Position numbers and translations under genes: made by a program
Source: Actinomycetales bacterium
GTDB taxonomy: Bacteria > Actinomycetota > Actinomycetes > Actinomycetales > Microbacteriaceae
Assembly: GCA_017308515.1 (NCBI GenBank)
Contig: JAFKEN010000017.1
Location: 1-44,302, forward strand
Direction: 5' to 3'
Length of the DNA stretch: 44,302 nt
Part shown: piece by piece, positions 25,140-33,575 of the stretch
Layout of the letters: the number at the start of each line of letters is the position of its first letter
Position numbering within the stretch: the first letter of the stretch is position 1
Notes under the pieces: generated by a model
Database searches by the model: none
Told to the model about the DNA's origin: nothing
What the model saw: the letters and a program-made list of their open reading frames with translations, nothing else

Positions 25140-26114
25140 CTACTTGATGGCGATCGCGTTCGGGGGCGACCCGACGCCGCCGGGCACGTAGAGCGGCTTG
25201 CAGCTGAGGAAGAACTCGTACGAGCCGTCGGCGGCGCACGCCTCGGCGAGCTCGCCGAGGCGCCACAGCTCGCCCATCGCCATGCCCAGCAGCGCGATGA
25301 GCGGGCGGTGCAGCATGCCGTCGTGGTCGACCCCGGTCTCGGGCGGACGCGCGCCGGGCGTGCGGAAGTCGGACTCGAGCACCGGGTCGGCCTCGACCGC
25401 GAGGTTGTCGGCCGCAACGAGGGCGATCTCGCGATCCCACAGCCAGCGCAGCACGCTCTCGCGCTGCGCGAGCCCCGGGGAGAGCCGCCACGGGGTGCGG
25501 GCGCGCTCCTCGAGGCTCTTGGCGAGGTAGCGCTCCGCCCAGGCGGTGCGCAGCAGCAGCAGGTCGCCGCCGCGGAACTCGACGCCTTGCCAGTCCGCGA
25601 TCGCGTCGAGGTCGTCGGCGTCGAGCGCGACGGTCGACTCGGTGTCGTAGGCCTCGCCGCGCGCCGCGAACCAGCGCGGCACGTCGAGCAGCACGCCGCG
25701 GCCGACGATGCCGGCGTCGGCCCAGACATCGACGCCGAGCCGGTCGGAGTCCTCGGTGTTCTCGCTCGGGGCGAGACCGCCGTAGAACCCGTGCTCGGGG
25801 TGGCCGATGTGCCGCAGCGCGTCGATCTGCGAGCTCGACTGGAGGTAGAAGGAGTCGAGCCAGTCGTCGCGGTGGAACTCGTTGTTGGCGAAGACGCGAT
25901 GCTCGACCGGGCGGCGGGTGCCGGTCGGGTAGGGCTCGAAGGCGTCGACCGGGTAGTCGAGGCCGAAGCGCCGGCCGGAGCGGATGAGCGCGGCGGCCGC
26001 GGCGATGCGCTCGGGGCTCACGCGGTTGATGCTGCCGAGCTGGTCGCCGGGGCCGTAGGCCTGCCAGGCGGATCCGGGGGGCGTCGCGTCGGCGAGCTCG
26101 TCGTAGGTCGGCAC
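25140..26114 (-). CDS. Cyclase family protein (kynurenine formamidase-like metal hydrolase)
   Basis: Members of the cyclase family (PF04199 type) hydrolyse amide, ester or ring bonds using metal. The 324 residues include YGPGDQLGSINRVSPERI near the N-terminus and LQSSSQIDALRHIGHPEHG in the place of the classical HxGTHxDxxxH, so the first metal-binding His is replaced as in a known subgroup with QxD(x)4H. ARGEAYDTESTVALDADDLDAI and LLLLRTAWAERYL follow. GTG 26114 is preferred: AGGGA precedes it, and the conserved region starts soon after. It is 118 bases downstream of the substrate-binding protein gene in the same direction, probably in its operon. Confidence 0.85.
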   Translation of the reverse strand: MPTYDELADATPPGSAWQAYGPGDQLGSINRVSPERIAAAAALIRSGRRFGLDYPVDAFEPYPTGTRRPVEHRVFANNEFHRDDWLDSFYLQSSSQIDALRHIGHPEHGFYGGLAPSENTEDSDRLGVDVWADAGIVGRGVLLDVPRWFAARGEAYDTESTVALDADDLDAIADWQGVEFRGGDLLLLRTAWAERYLAKSLEERARTPWRLSPGLAQRESVLRWLWDREIALVAADNLAVEADPVLESDFRTPGARPPETGVDHDGMLHRPLIALLGMAMGELWRLGELAEACAADGSYEFFLSCKPLYVPGGVGSPPNAIAIK

Positions 26115-26232
26115 GGGGTCCCTCTCGAGGTCGTGGAGCACCTCGGTGGCGGCACCGAGGGGTCGGCCGCGGGGCGCGACGCGCTCGGGGAGAGCGCGCC
26201 GCACCGCCGCGGCCGGTGGGGTGGGCCTCAGC

Positions 26233-27309
26233 TCAGCCGGCGAGCCAGTTGGTCACCTGCGCCTGCACGTCGTTGAAGTTCGACGCGTACCAGTCGAGGT
26301 CCTGGATCACCGTCTCGCCGGTGTTGACCTTCGGGTTGAACACCTGCAGCTTCGCCGCGTTCTCGCTCAGGTTGAGCGGGGCCGCGGTGTTCACCGGGGC
26401 GGTGCCCAGCGCCTCCGTGATGCTCGTGACCTGCTGCTTGCCGCCGAGGGTCGACAGGAAGTCGGCGGCGACGTCCTTGTGGGCCGAGCCGAGCGGCACC
26501 GCGAAGGCGCTCTGGGTGACGACCGTGGTGTCCCACACGACGGTGATGTCGGTGCGGTCGTTCATGGTGGGCACGATGCGCGAGTCGGACAGGAAGAACA
26601 TGTCGACCTGGTTCGAGGCGACCGCCTGCTGCAGCGCACCGACGTTCGGCGCGAAGGTGGTGTGGTCGCGGATGGTGTCCCACTTGGCGAGCGAGCGGTC
26701 GACATCGAGCGGGTAGAGCTTGTCCCCCGCGACACCGTCGCCGAGCAGGCCGTACTCGAGCAGACCGTTCTGCAGGTTGGTGAGGACGCCGCGCTGGCCG
26801 GGGAACTTCTCCACGTCGAAGAAGTCGGCGACCGTCTTCGGCGCCTTCGACGGGTCGGGGAATGCGTCGGTGCGGTAGGCGAGCGGCGTCGCGTTGTAGA
26901 AGCCGGTCATGAAGCAGTCGCCCACCGAGCCGGGCACGAGGTCGGTCTGGTCGACGCCGGAGAGGTCGATCTCCTCGAAGAGGGTTCCGCAATTCTGCTG
27001 GGCGGCGAACGCGGCGACCGCGACGACGTCCCACTGCACGGCGCCCGCCTGCACCTGCGCCTGCACCTGCGAGATGTCGGGCGGCGAGGTGTTGACGAAG
27101 GTGACGTTCGGGTGCTCGGCCGTGTACGGGTCCTGCCAGGCCGCGATCATCGCGTCCTGCCCGGCCCCGCCGTAGCCGACGAAGGTGAGGGTGGTCGGCT
27201 CGTCGGGGTTGCCGGTGGGCTCGGCCGGTCCGGTCGAGCAGCCGGCGAGCAGGGCCGCCGAGGCCACGAGAGCGGACGCGGTGAGGATGGTTCGGGATCT
27301 CGACACCAT
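26233..27309 (-). CDS. ABC transporter substrate-binding lipoprotein (PotD-like)
   Basis: Extracellular solute receptor for the importer encoded upstream. The N-terminus is a lipoprotein signal, basic MVSRSR then a hydrophobic run ending in the lipobox LLAGC (Cys about residue 23). The mature part resembles polyamine/organic-acid binding proteins of the PotD type: TFVGYGGAGQDAMIAAW, PLAYRTDAFPDPSKAPKTVADFFD, and SAFAVPLGSAHKDVAADFL. The second ATG (27309) is chosen because AAAGGA lies six bases before it, whereas it abuts the first ATG at 27315. It has its own promoter region with a GTTC-N7-GAAC site, so it can be expressed apart from the permeases. Confidence 0.92.
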   Translation of the reverse strand: MVSRSRTILTASALVASAALLAGCSTGPAEPTGNPDEPTTLTFVGYGGAGQDAMIAAWQDPYTAEHPNVTFVNTSPPDISQVQAQVQAGAVQWDVVAVAAFAAQQNCGTLFEEIDLSGVDQTDLVPGSVGDCFMTGFYNATPLAYRTDAFPDPSKAPKTVADFFDVEKFPGQRGVLTNLQNGLLEYGLLGDGVAGDKLYPLDVDRSLAKWDTIRDHTTFAPNVGALQQAVASNQVDMFFLSDSRIVPTMNDRTDITVVWDTTVVTQSAFAVPLGSAHKDVAADFLSTLGGKQQVTSITEALGTAPVNTAAPLNLSENAAKLQVFNPKVNTGETVIQDLDWYASNFNDVQAQVTNWLAG

Positions 27310-27351
27310 TGTCATTCCTTTGCGGATCTCCGCCGAGTCGGAACTCGGGCT

Positions 27352-27366
27352 GTTCGGATTGTGAAC
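27352..27366. promoter_or_regulatory. GTTC-N7-GAAC palindrome upstream of substrate-binding protein gene
   Basis: GTTC-GGATTGT-GAAC is a 15-bp interrupted palindrome 43 bases before the lipoprotein start, similar in size to operators of IclR-family regulators of the PcaR/PobR type. It includes the GTTCGGAT half site shared with the divergent promoter region of the DUF6282 operon. A second, everted pair (GAAC-TCGGGCT-GTTC) overlaps at 27,341-27,355. Confidence 0.55.
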
Positions 27367-27507
27367 GAAGAACTCGTCATATGAACACTACGCCTCGCGA
27401 CGGCGGATGACAAGGTGCGAAATCGGCGCAGATCGGGGCCCGTTCCGGGCGCGCGCGAGCACCCTGCGAACGCGACGTTCGCAGTTCGAACCATGACCGG
27501 GGCGGGG

Positions 27508-28662
27508 TCAGGCCGCGACGATGCGCTGGCGCTCGGGGCGCCACCAGGCGACCACCGGATCTCCCACCGCGAAGGACGCGTCGGAGGTCGACACCCGCGC
27601 GCGGCCGGGCCGCTCCTGCCCGCCCAGGGCGAGCTGGAGGGTGCGGTAGGAGCCCATGAACTCCTGATCGCGCACCCGCGCGCGCACCCAGTTCGCACCC
27701 GAGGGCACGTCCTTCTCGTCCGCGACGAGCCCGAGGTTCTCGGGGCGCACCACGACCGCGGCCCGCTCGGCCACGCCGCTGCGCCGCGAGACCGTCGCGG
27801 CGTCGACGCGCCAGGCGCGGTCCTCCCACCGGGTCGTGTCGCCGGTCACGCCGCCCTCGAGCTCGAAGACGTTCGAGTCGCCGAGGAACCGCGCCGCGAA
27901 CAGCGTGTCGGGCGCGTCGTAGAGCTGCTCGGGCGAGCCCAGCTGCTCGATGCGGCCCTGGTTGAACAGCGCGATCCGGTCGGAGAGGTTCATCGCCTCC
28001 TCCTGGTCGTGCGTCACGAAGACGAACGTCGACCCGACCTCGCGGTGGATGCGGCGGATCTCGCTCTGCAGCGCTCCGCGCAGGTTGCGGTCGAGCGCGC
28101 TCAGCGGCTCGTCCAGCAGAAGCGCCTTCGGGTGGAACACGATCGCGCGCGCGAGGGCGACGCGCTGCTGCTGGCCGCCGGAGAGCTGGGTCGGGTGGTT
28201 GTGATCCCGCCCGGTGAGCTGCACGAGCTCGAGCACCTCGGCGACGCGCGCCGCGATCTCGGCCTTGGGCACCCGCCGCTCGCGCAGCGGGTAGGCGACG
28301 TTCTGCGCCACCGTCAGGTGCGGGAACAGCGCGTAGTTCTGGAACAGCATGCCGAGCTCGCGCTTGTGCGGGGGCAGCCGGCCGATGTCGTGCCCGTCGA
28401 TCTCGATCGTGCCCGAGGTGAGCGTCTCGAAGCCCGCGATGAGGTTGAGGGTCGTCGTCTTGCCCGAGCCGCTCGGGCCCAGGAGCGTCATGAACTCCCC
28501 CGGCTCGATCGTGAGGGAGACCTCGTCGACGGCCGGGGCGGCCAGCCCGAAGTCCTTCGTGACCGCGGAGAGCCGGATCTGCGTGCCCCGGCGCTCGGCG
28601 GGCTGCCCCGCCTCGGACTCGGGCGTGCCGGCGGGAGCGGTGCGGGCGGTGGTGTCGGTCAT
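27508..28662 (-). CDS. ABC transporter ATP-binding protein (PotA-like)
   Basis: ATPase of an importer for a polyamine- or organic-acid-like solute. The 384 residues contain Walker A GPSGSGKTT, the Q-loop region MLFQNYALFPHLTV, signature LSGGQQQRVALARA, Walker B LLLDEPLSALD, switch VTHDQEEAM, and a C-terminal TOBE domain (VVRPENLGLV and following). The ATG overlaps the upstream permease stop (ATGA). It is last of the three membrane/ATPase genes; 198 bases then separate it from the substrate-binding protein gene. Confidence 0.94.
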   Translation of the reverse strand: MTDTTARTAPAGTPESEAGQPAERRGTQIRLSAVTKDFGLAAPAVDEVSLTIEPGEFMTLLGPSGSGKTTTLNLIAGFETLTSGTIEIDGHDIGRLPPHKRELGMLFQNYALFPHLTVAQNVAYPLRERRVPKAEIAARVAEVLELVQLTGRDHNHPTQLSGGQQQRVALARAIVFHPKALLLDEPLSALDRNLRGALQSEIRRIHREVGSTFVFVTHDQEEAMNLSDRIALFNQGRIEQLGSPEQLYDAPDTLFAARFLGDSNVFELEGGVTGDTTRWEDRAWRVDAATVSRRSGVAERAAVVVRPENLGLVADEKDVPSGANWVRARVRDQEFMGSYRTLQLALGGQERPGRARVSTSDASFAVGDPVVAWWRPERQRIVAA

Positions 28663-29513
28663 CGGGCCTCCTCGGGGCGACGACGGCGGAGCCGGGCGAG
28701 CTGGGGGATGAGGATGACGAGCGTGACGCTCACCACCACGAGCGTCGCGGAGGCCGAGATCGTGGGATCGATCTCCGCCGTGACGCTGTTGTACATCTGC
28801 ACCGGCATGGTCTGGAACAGCGGGGAACGCAGGAAGAGCGCGATGACCACCTCGTCGAAGGAGGTCACGAACGCGAAGATCGCGCCGGTGACGATCCCGC
28901 GCGCGATGAGCGGCGCGGTGACCCGCAGGAAGGTGCGCCAGGGCGAGGCCCCGAGCGAGGCGGAGGCGCGCAGCAGGCGCGGGTCGAAGCCTCCGAGCGC
29001 GCTCGTCACGCTCACGAGCACGAAGGGCACCCCGATCGCGGCATGGGCGACGACGTAGCCGAGCAGCGTGCCGACCAGGTGCCACTGCAGGAAGGAGATG
29101 TAGACCGCGACGGCGATGACGATCGCGGGCGTCACGATCGAGATCATGAGCAGGGTGCGCACGAAGCGCGCGAGCCGGCCGGTCAGCTGGTGCAGCCCGA
29201 TCGCCGCCGCGGTGCCCACCGTGGTCGCCAGCAGCGAGGCGAGCGCCGCGACCAGGAACGAGTTGCCGAGCGAGCCGAGCCACACCGGGTCGGTGAAGAA
29301 GCGCACGTACTGGATGAACGAGGGCTTCGTCGGCGGGAACTGGAAGGTCAGCCCGCCGTCGAAGCTCATCGGGATCACGATGAGCGCCGGCAGCACGAGG
29401 TAGACCGCGACCAGCACCCCGACGACCCACTGCCAGGCCGGGATCGGGTCCACCCCGCGATCGCGTCGGCGGCGCGCCGGCGGCCGGGCGGCGCGGGAGG
29501 CGACGGCGGTCAT
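28659..29513 (-). CDS. ABC transporter permease (PotC-like)
   Basis: A 284-residue inner-membrane permease with about six hydrophobic segments and the coupling EAA-type loop LLRASASLGASPWRTFLRVTAP (written here as seen around residues 190-211). The N-terminus is Arg-rich and cytoplasmic. The ATG at 29513 overlaps the upstream permease stop; the downstream ATPase start overlaps its own stop (ATGA). Similar to the second permease of spermidine/putrescine-type importers. Confidence 0.93.
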   Translation of the reverse strand: MTAVASRAARPPARRRRDRGVDPIPAWQWVVGVLVAVYLVLPALIVIPMSFDGGLTFQFPPTKPSFIQYVRFFTDPVWLGSLGNSFLVAALASLLATTVGTAAAIGLHQLTGRLARFVRTLLMISIVTPAIVIAVAVYISFLQWHLVGTLLGYVVAHAAIGVPFVLVSVTSALGGFDPRLLRASASLGASPWRTFLRVTAPLIARGIVTGAIFAFVTSFDEVVIALFLRSPLFQTMPVQMYNSVTAEIDPTISASATLVVVSVTLVILIPQLARLRRRRPEEAR

Positions 29514-30400
29514 GAGCGTCCCTTCGATCCGGTCGTGGCGACGACGCCGATCGCCGAGACCGTGCCGCCGAAGCGGTTGGCCCAGGCGACCAGCAGGAGC
29601 GTCGTGACGAGCACGAGGATGCCGAGCGCGCCTGCGCCGGCGAAGTCGAGCAGCTGCGTGGTGCGCTGCCCGAGCAGCTGGGCAATGAGCGACTCCTGCG
29701 GGGAGCCGAGCAGCGCCGGGGTGACGTAGAAGCCGAGGCTGAGCGTGAAGACGAGCATCATGCCCGCGACCACTCCCCCGCGCGACAGCGGCCAGAACAC
29801 CTTCCAGAACGCGGCGAGCGGCGAGGAGCCCAGGCCGCGCGCCGCCAGCAGCAGGCGCCGGTCGATCGACCCGAGGGTGCTGAACAGCGGCAGGATCATG
29901 AACGGCAGCAGCACCTGGGTCATGGCGATCGTGACGCCGCTGACGTTGCCGTAGGGCACGACCCCGGGGATGCCGAGGAACTCGAAGAAGCTGTTCACCG
30001 GCCCGCCGCGCTGCAGGATCACGATCCAGGCGAAGTTGCGGGCCATGACCGAGGTCCAGAACGGCACGAGCACGACGACGAGCAGGAGCGAGCGCGCCCG
30101 CGGGCCGACGCGCGTCATGAGGTACGCGTAGGGGTAGCCGATGAGGAACGCGCAGACCGTGACGATGGCGGCCGTGACGGCGGTGCGGCCGAGCACCTTG
30201 AGGGTCACGCCGTCGGTGAACAGCGAGAGGTAGTGCTCGAGCGTCCACGACGGCGGGTCGACGCTGCGCACGAGGCTCTGCCCGAGCGGCACGAGCAGCA
30301 CGGCCGTCACGAGCACGATCGCGGGCAGCACGAGCAGCCAGTTCGCGTCGGGCCGTCGGCGCTCGGAGCGCCGCGGCAGATCGAGGAGGTCCGTCGTCAT
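29510..30400 (-). CDS. ABC transporter permease (PotB-like)
   Basis: A 296-residue permease with about six hydrophobic segments and the coupling loop LLLAARGLGSSPLAAFWKVFWP. The first helix (WLLVLPAIVLVTAVLLVPLG) follows a charged N-terminus. It is the first gene of the permease-permease-ATPase operon; ATG 30400 has only a weak Shine-Dalgarno. Upstream, in the 283-base gap to the IclR gene, lie an AT-rich palindromic site and a tandem TCCGAAC motif. Confidence 0.92.
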   Translation of the reverse strand: MTTDLLDLPRRSERRRPDANWLLVLPAIVLVTAVLLVPLGQSLVRSVDPPSWTLEHYLSLFTDGVTLKVLGRTAVTAAIVTVCAFLIGYPYAYLMTRVGPRARSLLLVVVLVPFWTSVMARNFAWIVILQRGGPVNSFFEFLGIPGVVPYGNVSGVTIAMTQVLLPFMILPLFSTLGSIDRRLLLAARGLGSSPLAAFWKVFWPLSRGGVVAGMMLVFTLSLGFYVTPALLGSPQESLIAQLLGQRTTQLLDFAGAGALGILVLVTTLLLVAWANRFGGTVSAIGVVATTGSKGRS

Positions 30401-30507
30401 CGAGGGGGGTCCATCCGGGTCGGAGCTGTCGTCAGGGGGCGGATCGGCCGCCCGCGGCGACCGATCCGGTCCGTCCGCGCCCTCGCGGCGGGGTCGGACC
30501 CGCTGTC

Positions 30508-30539
30508 CATAATGCAATCATATCGTTCATTATGCGAAC
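30508..30539. promoter_or_regulatory. AT-rich operator/promoter region of permease operon
   Basis: CATAATG (30,508-30,514) and CATTATG (30,528-30,534) are perfect inverted repeats in an unusually AT-rich spot. Overlapping them, GTTC-ATTATGC-GAAC (30,525-30,539) has the same GTTC-N7-GAAC form as the site before the substrate-binding protein gene. On the minus strand the CATAAT/CATTAT boxes could serve as -10 elements for the permease operon. Confidence 0.55.
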
Positions 30540-30608
30540 TCGACGACCGGCGTCGCAGTCGGCGGGTCTCGCACGGACGACTCCGCGCCAGGCTAACCGA
30601 TCCGCCGG

Positions 30609-30637
30609 ATTCCGAACACGGGTGCCGCAATCCGAAC
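30609..30637. promoter_or_regulatory. Tandem TCCGAAC motif, copy 1
   Basis: Two TCCGAAC half sites, 20 bases apart, in the form ATTCCGAACAC-N6-CGCAATCCGAAC. It matches the site at 31,606-31,634 at 22 of 29 positions with identical spacing. It lies between the permease operon and the stop of the IclR gene, about 200 bases before the permease start. Confidence 0.55.
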
Positions 30638-30683
30638 GCGAGAGATCTCTGCTCACCCGCTCTCCCGGGCGGCCCCGCCGCGC

Positions 30684-31445
30684 TCAGCCGGCGACGAGGA
30701 CCTCGAGCTCCGCGGCCACCTCGGAGAGCGCGCGCACCCGCGCCGCGGCCTCGCCCGAGTCCACGAGCATCGCCTCGGTGCCGATGAGCCCCATCGCGGC
30801 CTGCACGTCGTCGCCGCCGAAGATCGGCGCGGCGACCGAGGCGAGACCGGTGCGGCGCAGGTCGGCCCAGGCCACCCGCTCGCGCCGCACGCGGGCGAGC
30901 TCCGCCTCCTCACGCCGCAGCTCGTCCTCGGGGAGGTCGGCGAGGGCGCGGGCGACCACTTCGGGATCCGACTGGAAGGCGAGCAGCACCCGCGACTGCG
31001 CGGCGCGCGGCTCGAGCACGGTGCCGACCCGCACGGTGATGAGGATCGTGCCGCCGACGGCCTCCTCGACGAGCGCGACGACCGCGCCGGAGCGGCCGAG
31101 GAAGCTCAGCACGACCGTGAGGCCCGTGCTGTACGACAGCCGCCGCATGAGCGGCGGGGCGAGCGCGAGGATCTGCTGGCGGATCGAGACGAGCGCCGAC
31201 AGCTGATCGAGCAGCGGGCCCGGGCCGAAGTTCGCCGACAGGAAGCCGGCACCCTGGAGCGCCTGCAGGTAGCGGTGGGCGGTCGTGCGGTTGAGCCCGA
31301 GGCGCTCGGCGACGAGGGCCGGGGCGAGCGTACGGGTGCGCTCGTCGAAGAGGGCGAGCACGTTGGCGGCTCGGTCGATGGACTGGATGGGCCCGCGATC
31401 GGATGCGGCGGCGGGCGCGGCCTCGTCGTCGGTCGGGTCGGTCAC
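30684..31445 (-). CDS. IclR family transcriptional regulator (catabolic island)
   Basis: A 253-residue regulator: winged helix with LAPALVAERLGLNRTTAHRYLQAL (about residues 41-64), then an IclR effector domain containing GGTILITVRVG and the C-terminal AAMGLIGTEAML. The effector domain is more divergent than in the other IclR protein of this window (21,497-22,306). It is divergent from the DUF6282-BKACE operon and lies upstream of the importer genes, so it is the natural controller of both. GTG start with GAGAGGA upstream. Confidence 0.88.
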   Translation of the reverse strand: MTDPTDDEAAPAAASDRGPIQSIDRAANVLALFDERTRTLAPALVAERLGLNRTTAHRYLQALQGAGFLSANFGPGPLLDQLSALVSIRQQILALAPPLMRRLSYSTGLTVVLSFLGRSGAVVALVEEAVGGTILITVRVGTVLEPRAAQSRVLLAFQSDPEVVARALADLPEDELRREEAELARVRRERVAWADLRRTGLASVAAPIFGGDDVQAAMGLIGTEAMLVDSGEAAARVRALSEVAAELEVLVAG

Positions 31446-31503
31446 GGGGGGTCCTCTCTCGCGGCCGCCGCCGTCGCGGCACGGAAGGTGCCGCGACCCG
31501 GCG

Positions 31504-31539
31504 GTTCGGACTGCACGCCCATCTTTTCAGCATCCGAAC
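31504..31539. promoter_or_regulatory. Inverted GTTCGGA/TCCGAAC pair upstream of IclR gene
   Basis: GTTCGGA (31,504-31,510) and TCCGAAC (31,533-31,539) face each other with 22 bases between, in the divergent promoter region. They use the same heptamer as the tandem sites on either side. Confidence 0.45.
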
Positions 31540-31605
31540 GCCGCGGGCGATCCCCCGGCGCGCGCGTCGCGTCCGGCCGGGTGGACAGCCCGCACGGTGG
31601 TACGT

Positions 31606-31634
31606 ATTCTGAACACCCAAACCACAATCCGAAC
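31606..31634. promoter_or_regulatory. Tandem TCCGAAC motif, copy 2
   Basis: ATTCTGAACAC-N6-CACAATCCGAAC, with half sites 20 bases apart, ends 30 bases before the DUF6282 start. GAAC-ATG-GTTC at 31,631-31,641 adds a small palindrome at its right edge. The position suits a regulator acting at the operon promoter. Confidence 0.55.
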
Positions 31635-31664
31635 ATGGTTCCAACCCACAACGAGGTGACATCG

Positions 31665-32585
31665 ATGCCCGCCACCGACTCCGCGACCCCCAGCGCCGCG
31701 CTCCTGAAGGTCCTCGACGGGGCGGTGGATCTGCACACCCACTCCGGCCCGAGCCCCTTCCCCCGCCGGGTGAACCACGTCGAGGCCTCCTACGACGCCG
31801 CCCGCATCAACATGCGCGCGATCCTCATCAAGAGCCACCACCACAACACCGTGATGGACCTCCTGGCGATGCGCGACCTCCTCGAGGACGCCCCCACCCC
31901 GGCCTACGGGGGCGTCGCCCTCAACTCGGAGGTCGGCGGTGTGAACCCCTCGGCGGTCGCGGTCGCGATCCAGATGGGCGGGCGCGCGGTGTGGGGCCCG
32001 ACCGTCTCGGCGGCGCGGCACATCGCTGCGCACAGCCACGACGACGGCTTCCCGACCGCCGGCTCCAACCTCGAGGAGAAGGAGGAGTCGATCTTCGACG
32101 CGAACGGCGACGTCTCCGCCGAGACCGTGCGCGTCACCCAGCTCGTCGCCGAGGCCGGCATCATGCTCACCGGCGGCCACCTCGACGTCGACTCGCAGAA
32201 GGCGCTGTTCGCCACCGCGAAGGAGAACGGCGTCACGCGCCTGCTGCTGCACCACCCCGACTTCATCATCGGCGCGAGCGACGGCGACGTCGAGGAGCTC
32301 CTCGGCTACGGCGCATTCGTCGAGCACGAGCTGTCGATGTACCACCCGGCGGTGCCCGCGCCGGGGTTCCCGATCAGCCAGCTCGTGGAGTGGATCGACA
32401 AGATCGGGCCCGAGCGCACCGTCATCGACTCCGACCTCGGCCAGAAGGACAACCCGCTCCCCGTCGACGGCTACCTCTACGTCGTGCAGCAGCTGCTCGA
32501 CCACGGGGTGAAGGAGGAGGCGATCCGGCAGATGATCTGCCGCAACACCGCCTTCCTGCTCGGCCTCGAGGACTCGCCGCGCTGA
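31665..32585 (+). CDS. DUF6282-like, amidohydrolase-type protein
   Basis: A 306-residue protein probably of the metal-dependent hydrolase superfamily: VDLHTHSGPSPFPRRV near residue 18 (HxH metal site), ILIKSHHHNT, TGGHLDVDSQKALF, LLLHHPDFIIG and TVIDSDLGQ supply His/Asp at the positions expected in a TIM-barrel hydrolase. It resembles the uncharacterized DUF6282 family by recall. GAGGTGA lies six bases before ATG 31665. It is first gene of an apparent five-gene operon (next start 34 bases downstream). Substrate unknown; a lactone or amide related to a beta-keto acid would fit the neighbours. Confidence 0.8.
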   Translation: MPATDSATPSAALLKVLDGAVDLHTHSGPSPFPRRVNHVEASYDAARINMRAILIKSHHHNTVMDLLAMRDLLEDAPTPAYGGVALNSEVGGVNPSAVAVAIQMGGRAVWGPTVSAARHIAAHSHDDGFPTAGSNLEEKEESIFDANGDVSAETVRVTQLVAEAGIMLTGGHLDVDSQKALFATAKENGVTRLLLHHPDFIIGASDGDVEELLGYGAFVEHELSMYHPAVPAPGFPISQLVEWIDKIGPERTVIDSDLGQKDNPLPVDGYLYVVQQLLDHGVKEEAIRQMICRNTAFLLGLEDSPR

Positions 32586-32619
32586 TGTCGGCGCGAGCGT
32601 CCGGACGAGGAGCGCACTG

Positions 32620-33552
32620 ATGCGCACCGCCGAGAAGGTCATCATCTCCACCGCCGTCACCGGCAGCGTCAACGTGCCCTCGCAGAGCGACGCGCTCCCG
32701 GTCGGGCCCGACGACATCGTCGCCGCCGCGATCGAGGCCGCGCACGCCGGGTCGGCGATCATCCACCTGCACGCCCGCCACGACGACGGCCGCCCGGCGT
32801 GGGAGACCGAGGTGTGGGAGCGGATCGTGCCGCCGATCCTCGACGAGGTCGACGTCGTGCTCAACCTCTCCACCGGCGGCTCCTCGCAGATGACGATGGA
32901 CCAGCGCCTCGCGGGCGCCTACCGGTTCAGCCCCGAGCTGGCGAGCATGAACATGGGCACGATGAACTTCGTGTACTCCGGCATCGCCGACCGGGTGAGG
33001 AGCTGGAAGCACGACTGGGAGGAGCCGTACGTGCGCGGCACCTACTCGGCGCCGTTCATCAACACCTTCGACCGCATCGAGCACACCCTGCGCGAGCTCG
33101 GCGAGAAGGGCGGCACCCGGTTCGAGTTCGAGTGCTACGACATCGGGCACCTCTACTCGCTCGCCTACTTCGTCGACAAGGGGCTCGTGACCGCGCCGCT
33201 CATGATCCAGGGCGTGTTCGGGATCCTCGGCGGCATCGGCGCGCACCACGAGAACCTCGACCACATGGTCGCGATCGCCGACAAGCTCTTCGGCGACGAC
33301 TACCAGTTCTCCGCCTTCGCGGCCGGCCGCGACCAGATGCAGTTCGCGACCCACAGCGCGTGGCTCGGCGGCCACGTGCGCGTCGGCCTCGAAGACAGCC
33401 TGTGGATCGGCAAGGGGCGCCTGGCCGACAGCAACGCCCAGCAGGTCGCCAAGATCCGCGCCGTCGTCGAGGACCTCGGCAAGCCGATCGCGACCCCCGA
33501 CGACGCCCGCCAGATGCTCGGGCTCAAGGGGCTCGCGGGCGTGACCCGCTGA
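32620..33552 (+). CDS. 3-keto-5-aminohexanoate cleavage family protein (BKACE, DUF849)
   Basis: BKACE enzymes use Zn and acetyl-CoA to split a beta-keto acid into acetoacetate and a new acyl-CoA; substrates differ widely between members. The 310 residues show the family features: ISTAVTGS at the N-terminus, the Zn-binding AIIHLHAR (about residues 46-53), LNLSTGGSSQMT, FEFECYDIGHLYSL and MIQGVFGILGGIGA. The C-terminal DSLWIGKGRLADSNAQQV is also typical. GAGGAG precedes the ATG. With an aldolase and hydrolase next door it suggests breakdown of a longer keto acid rather than lysine fermentation. Confidence 0.92.
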   Translation: MRTAEKVIISTAVTGSVNVPSQSDALPVGPDDIVAAAIEAAHAGSAIIHLHARHDDGRPAWETEVWERIVPPILDEVDVVLNLSTGGSSQMTMDQRLAGAYRFSPELASMNMGTMNFVYSGIADRVRSWKHDWEEPYVRGTYSAPFINTFDRIEHTLRELGEKGGTRFEFECYDIGHLYSLAYFVDKGLVTAPLMIQGVFGILGGIGAHHENLDHMVAIADKLFGDDYQFSAFAAGRDQMQFATHSAWLGGHVRVGLEDSLWIGKGRLADSNAQQVAKIRAVVEDLGKPIATPDDARQMLGLKGLAGVTR

Positions 33553-33575
33553 CCGACCACCGAAGGACGACCGAC

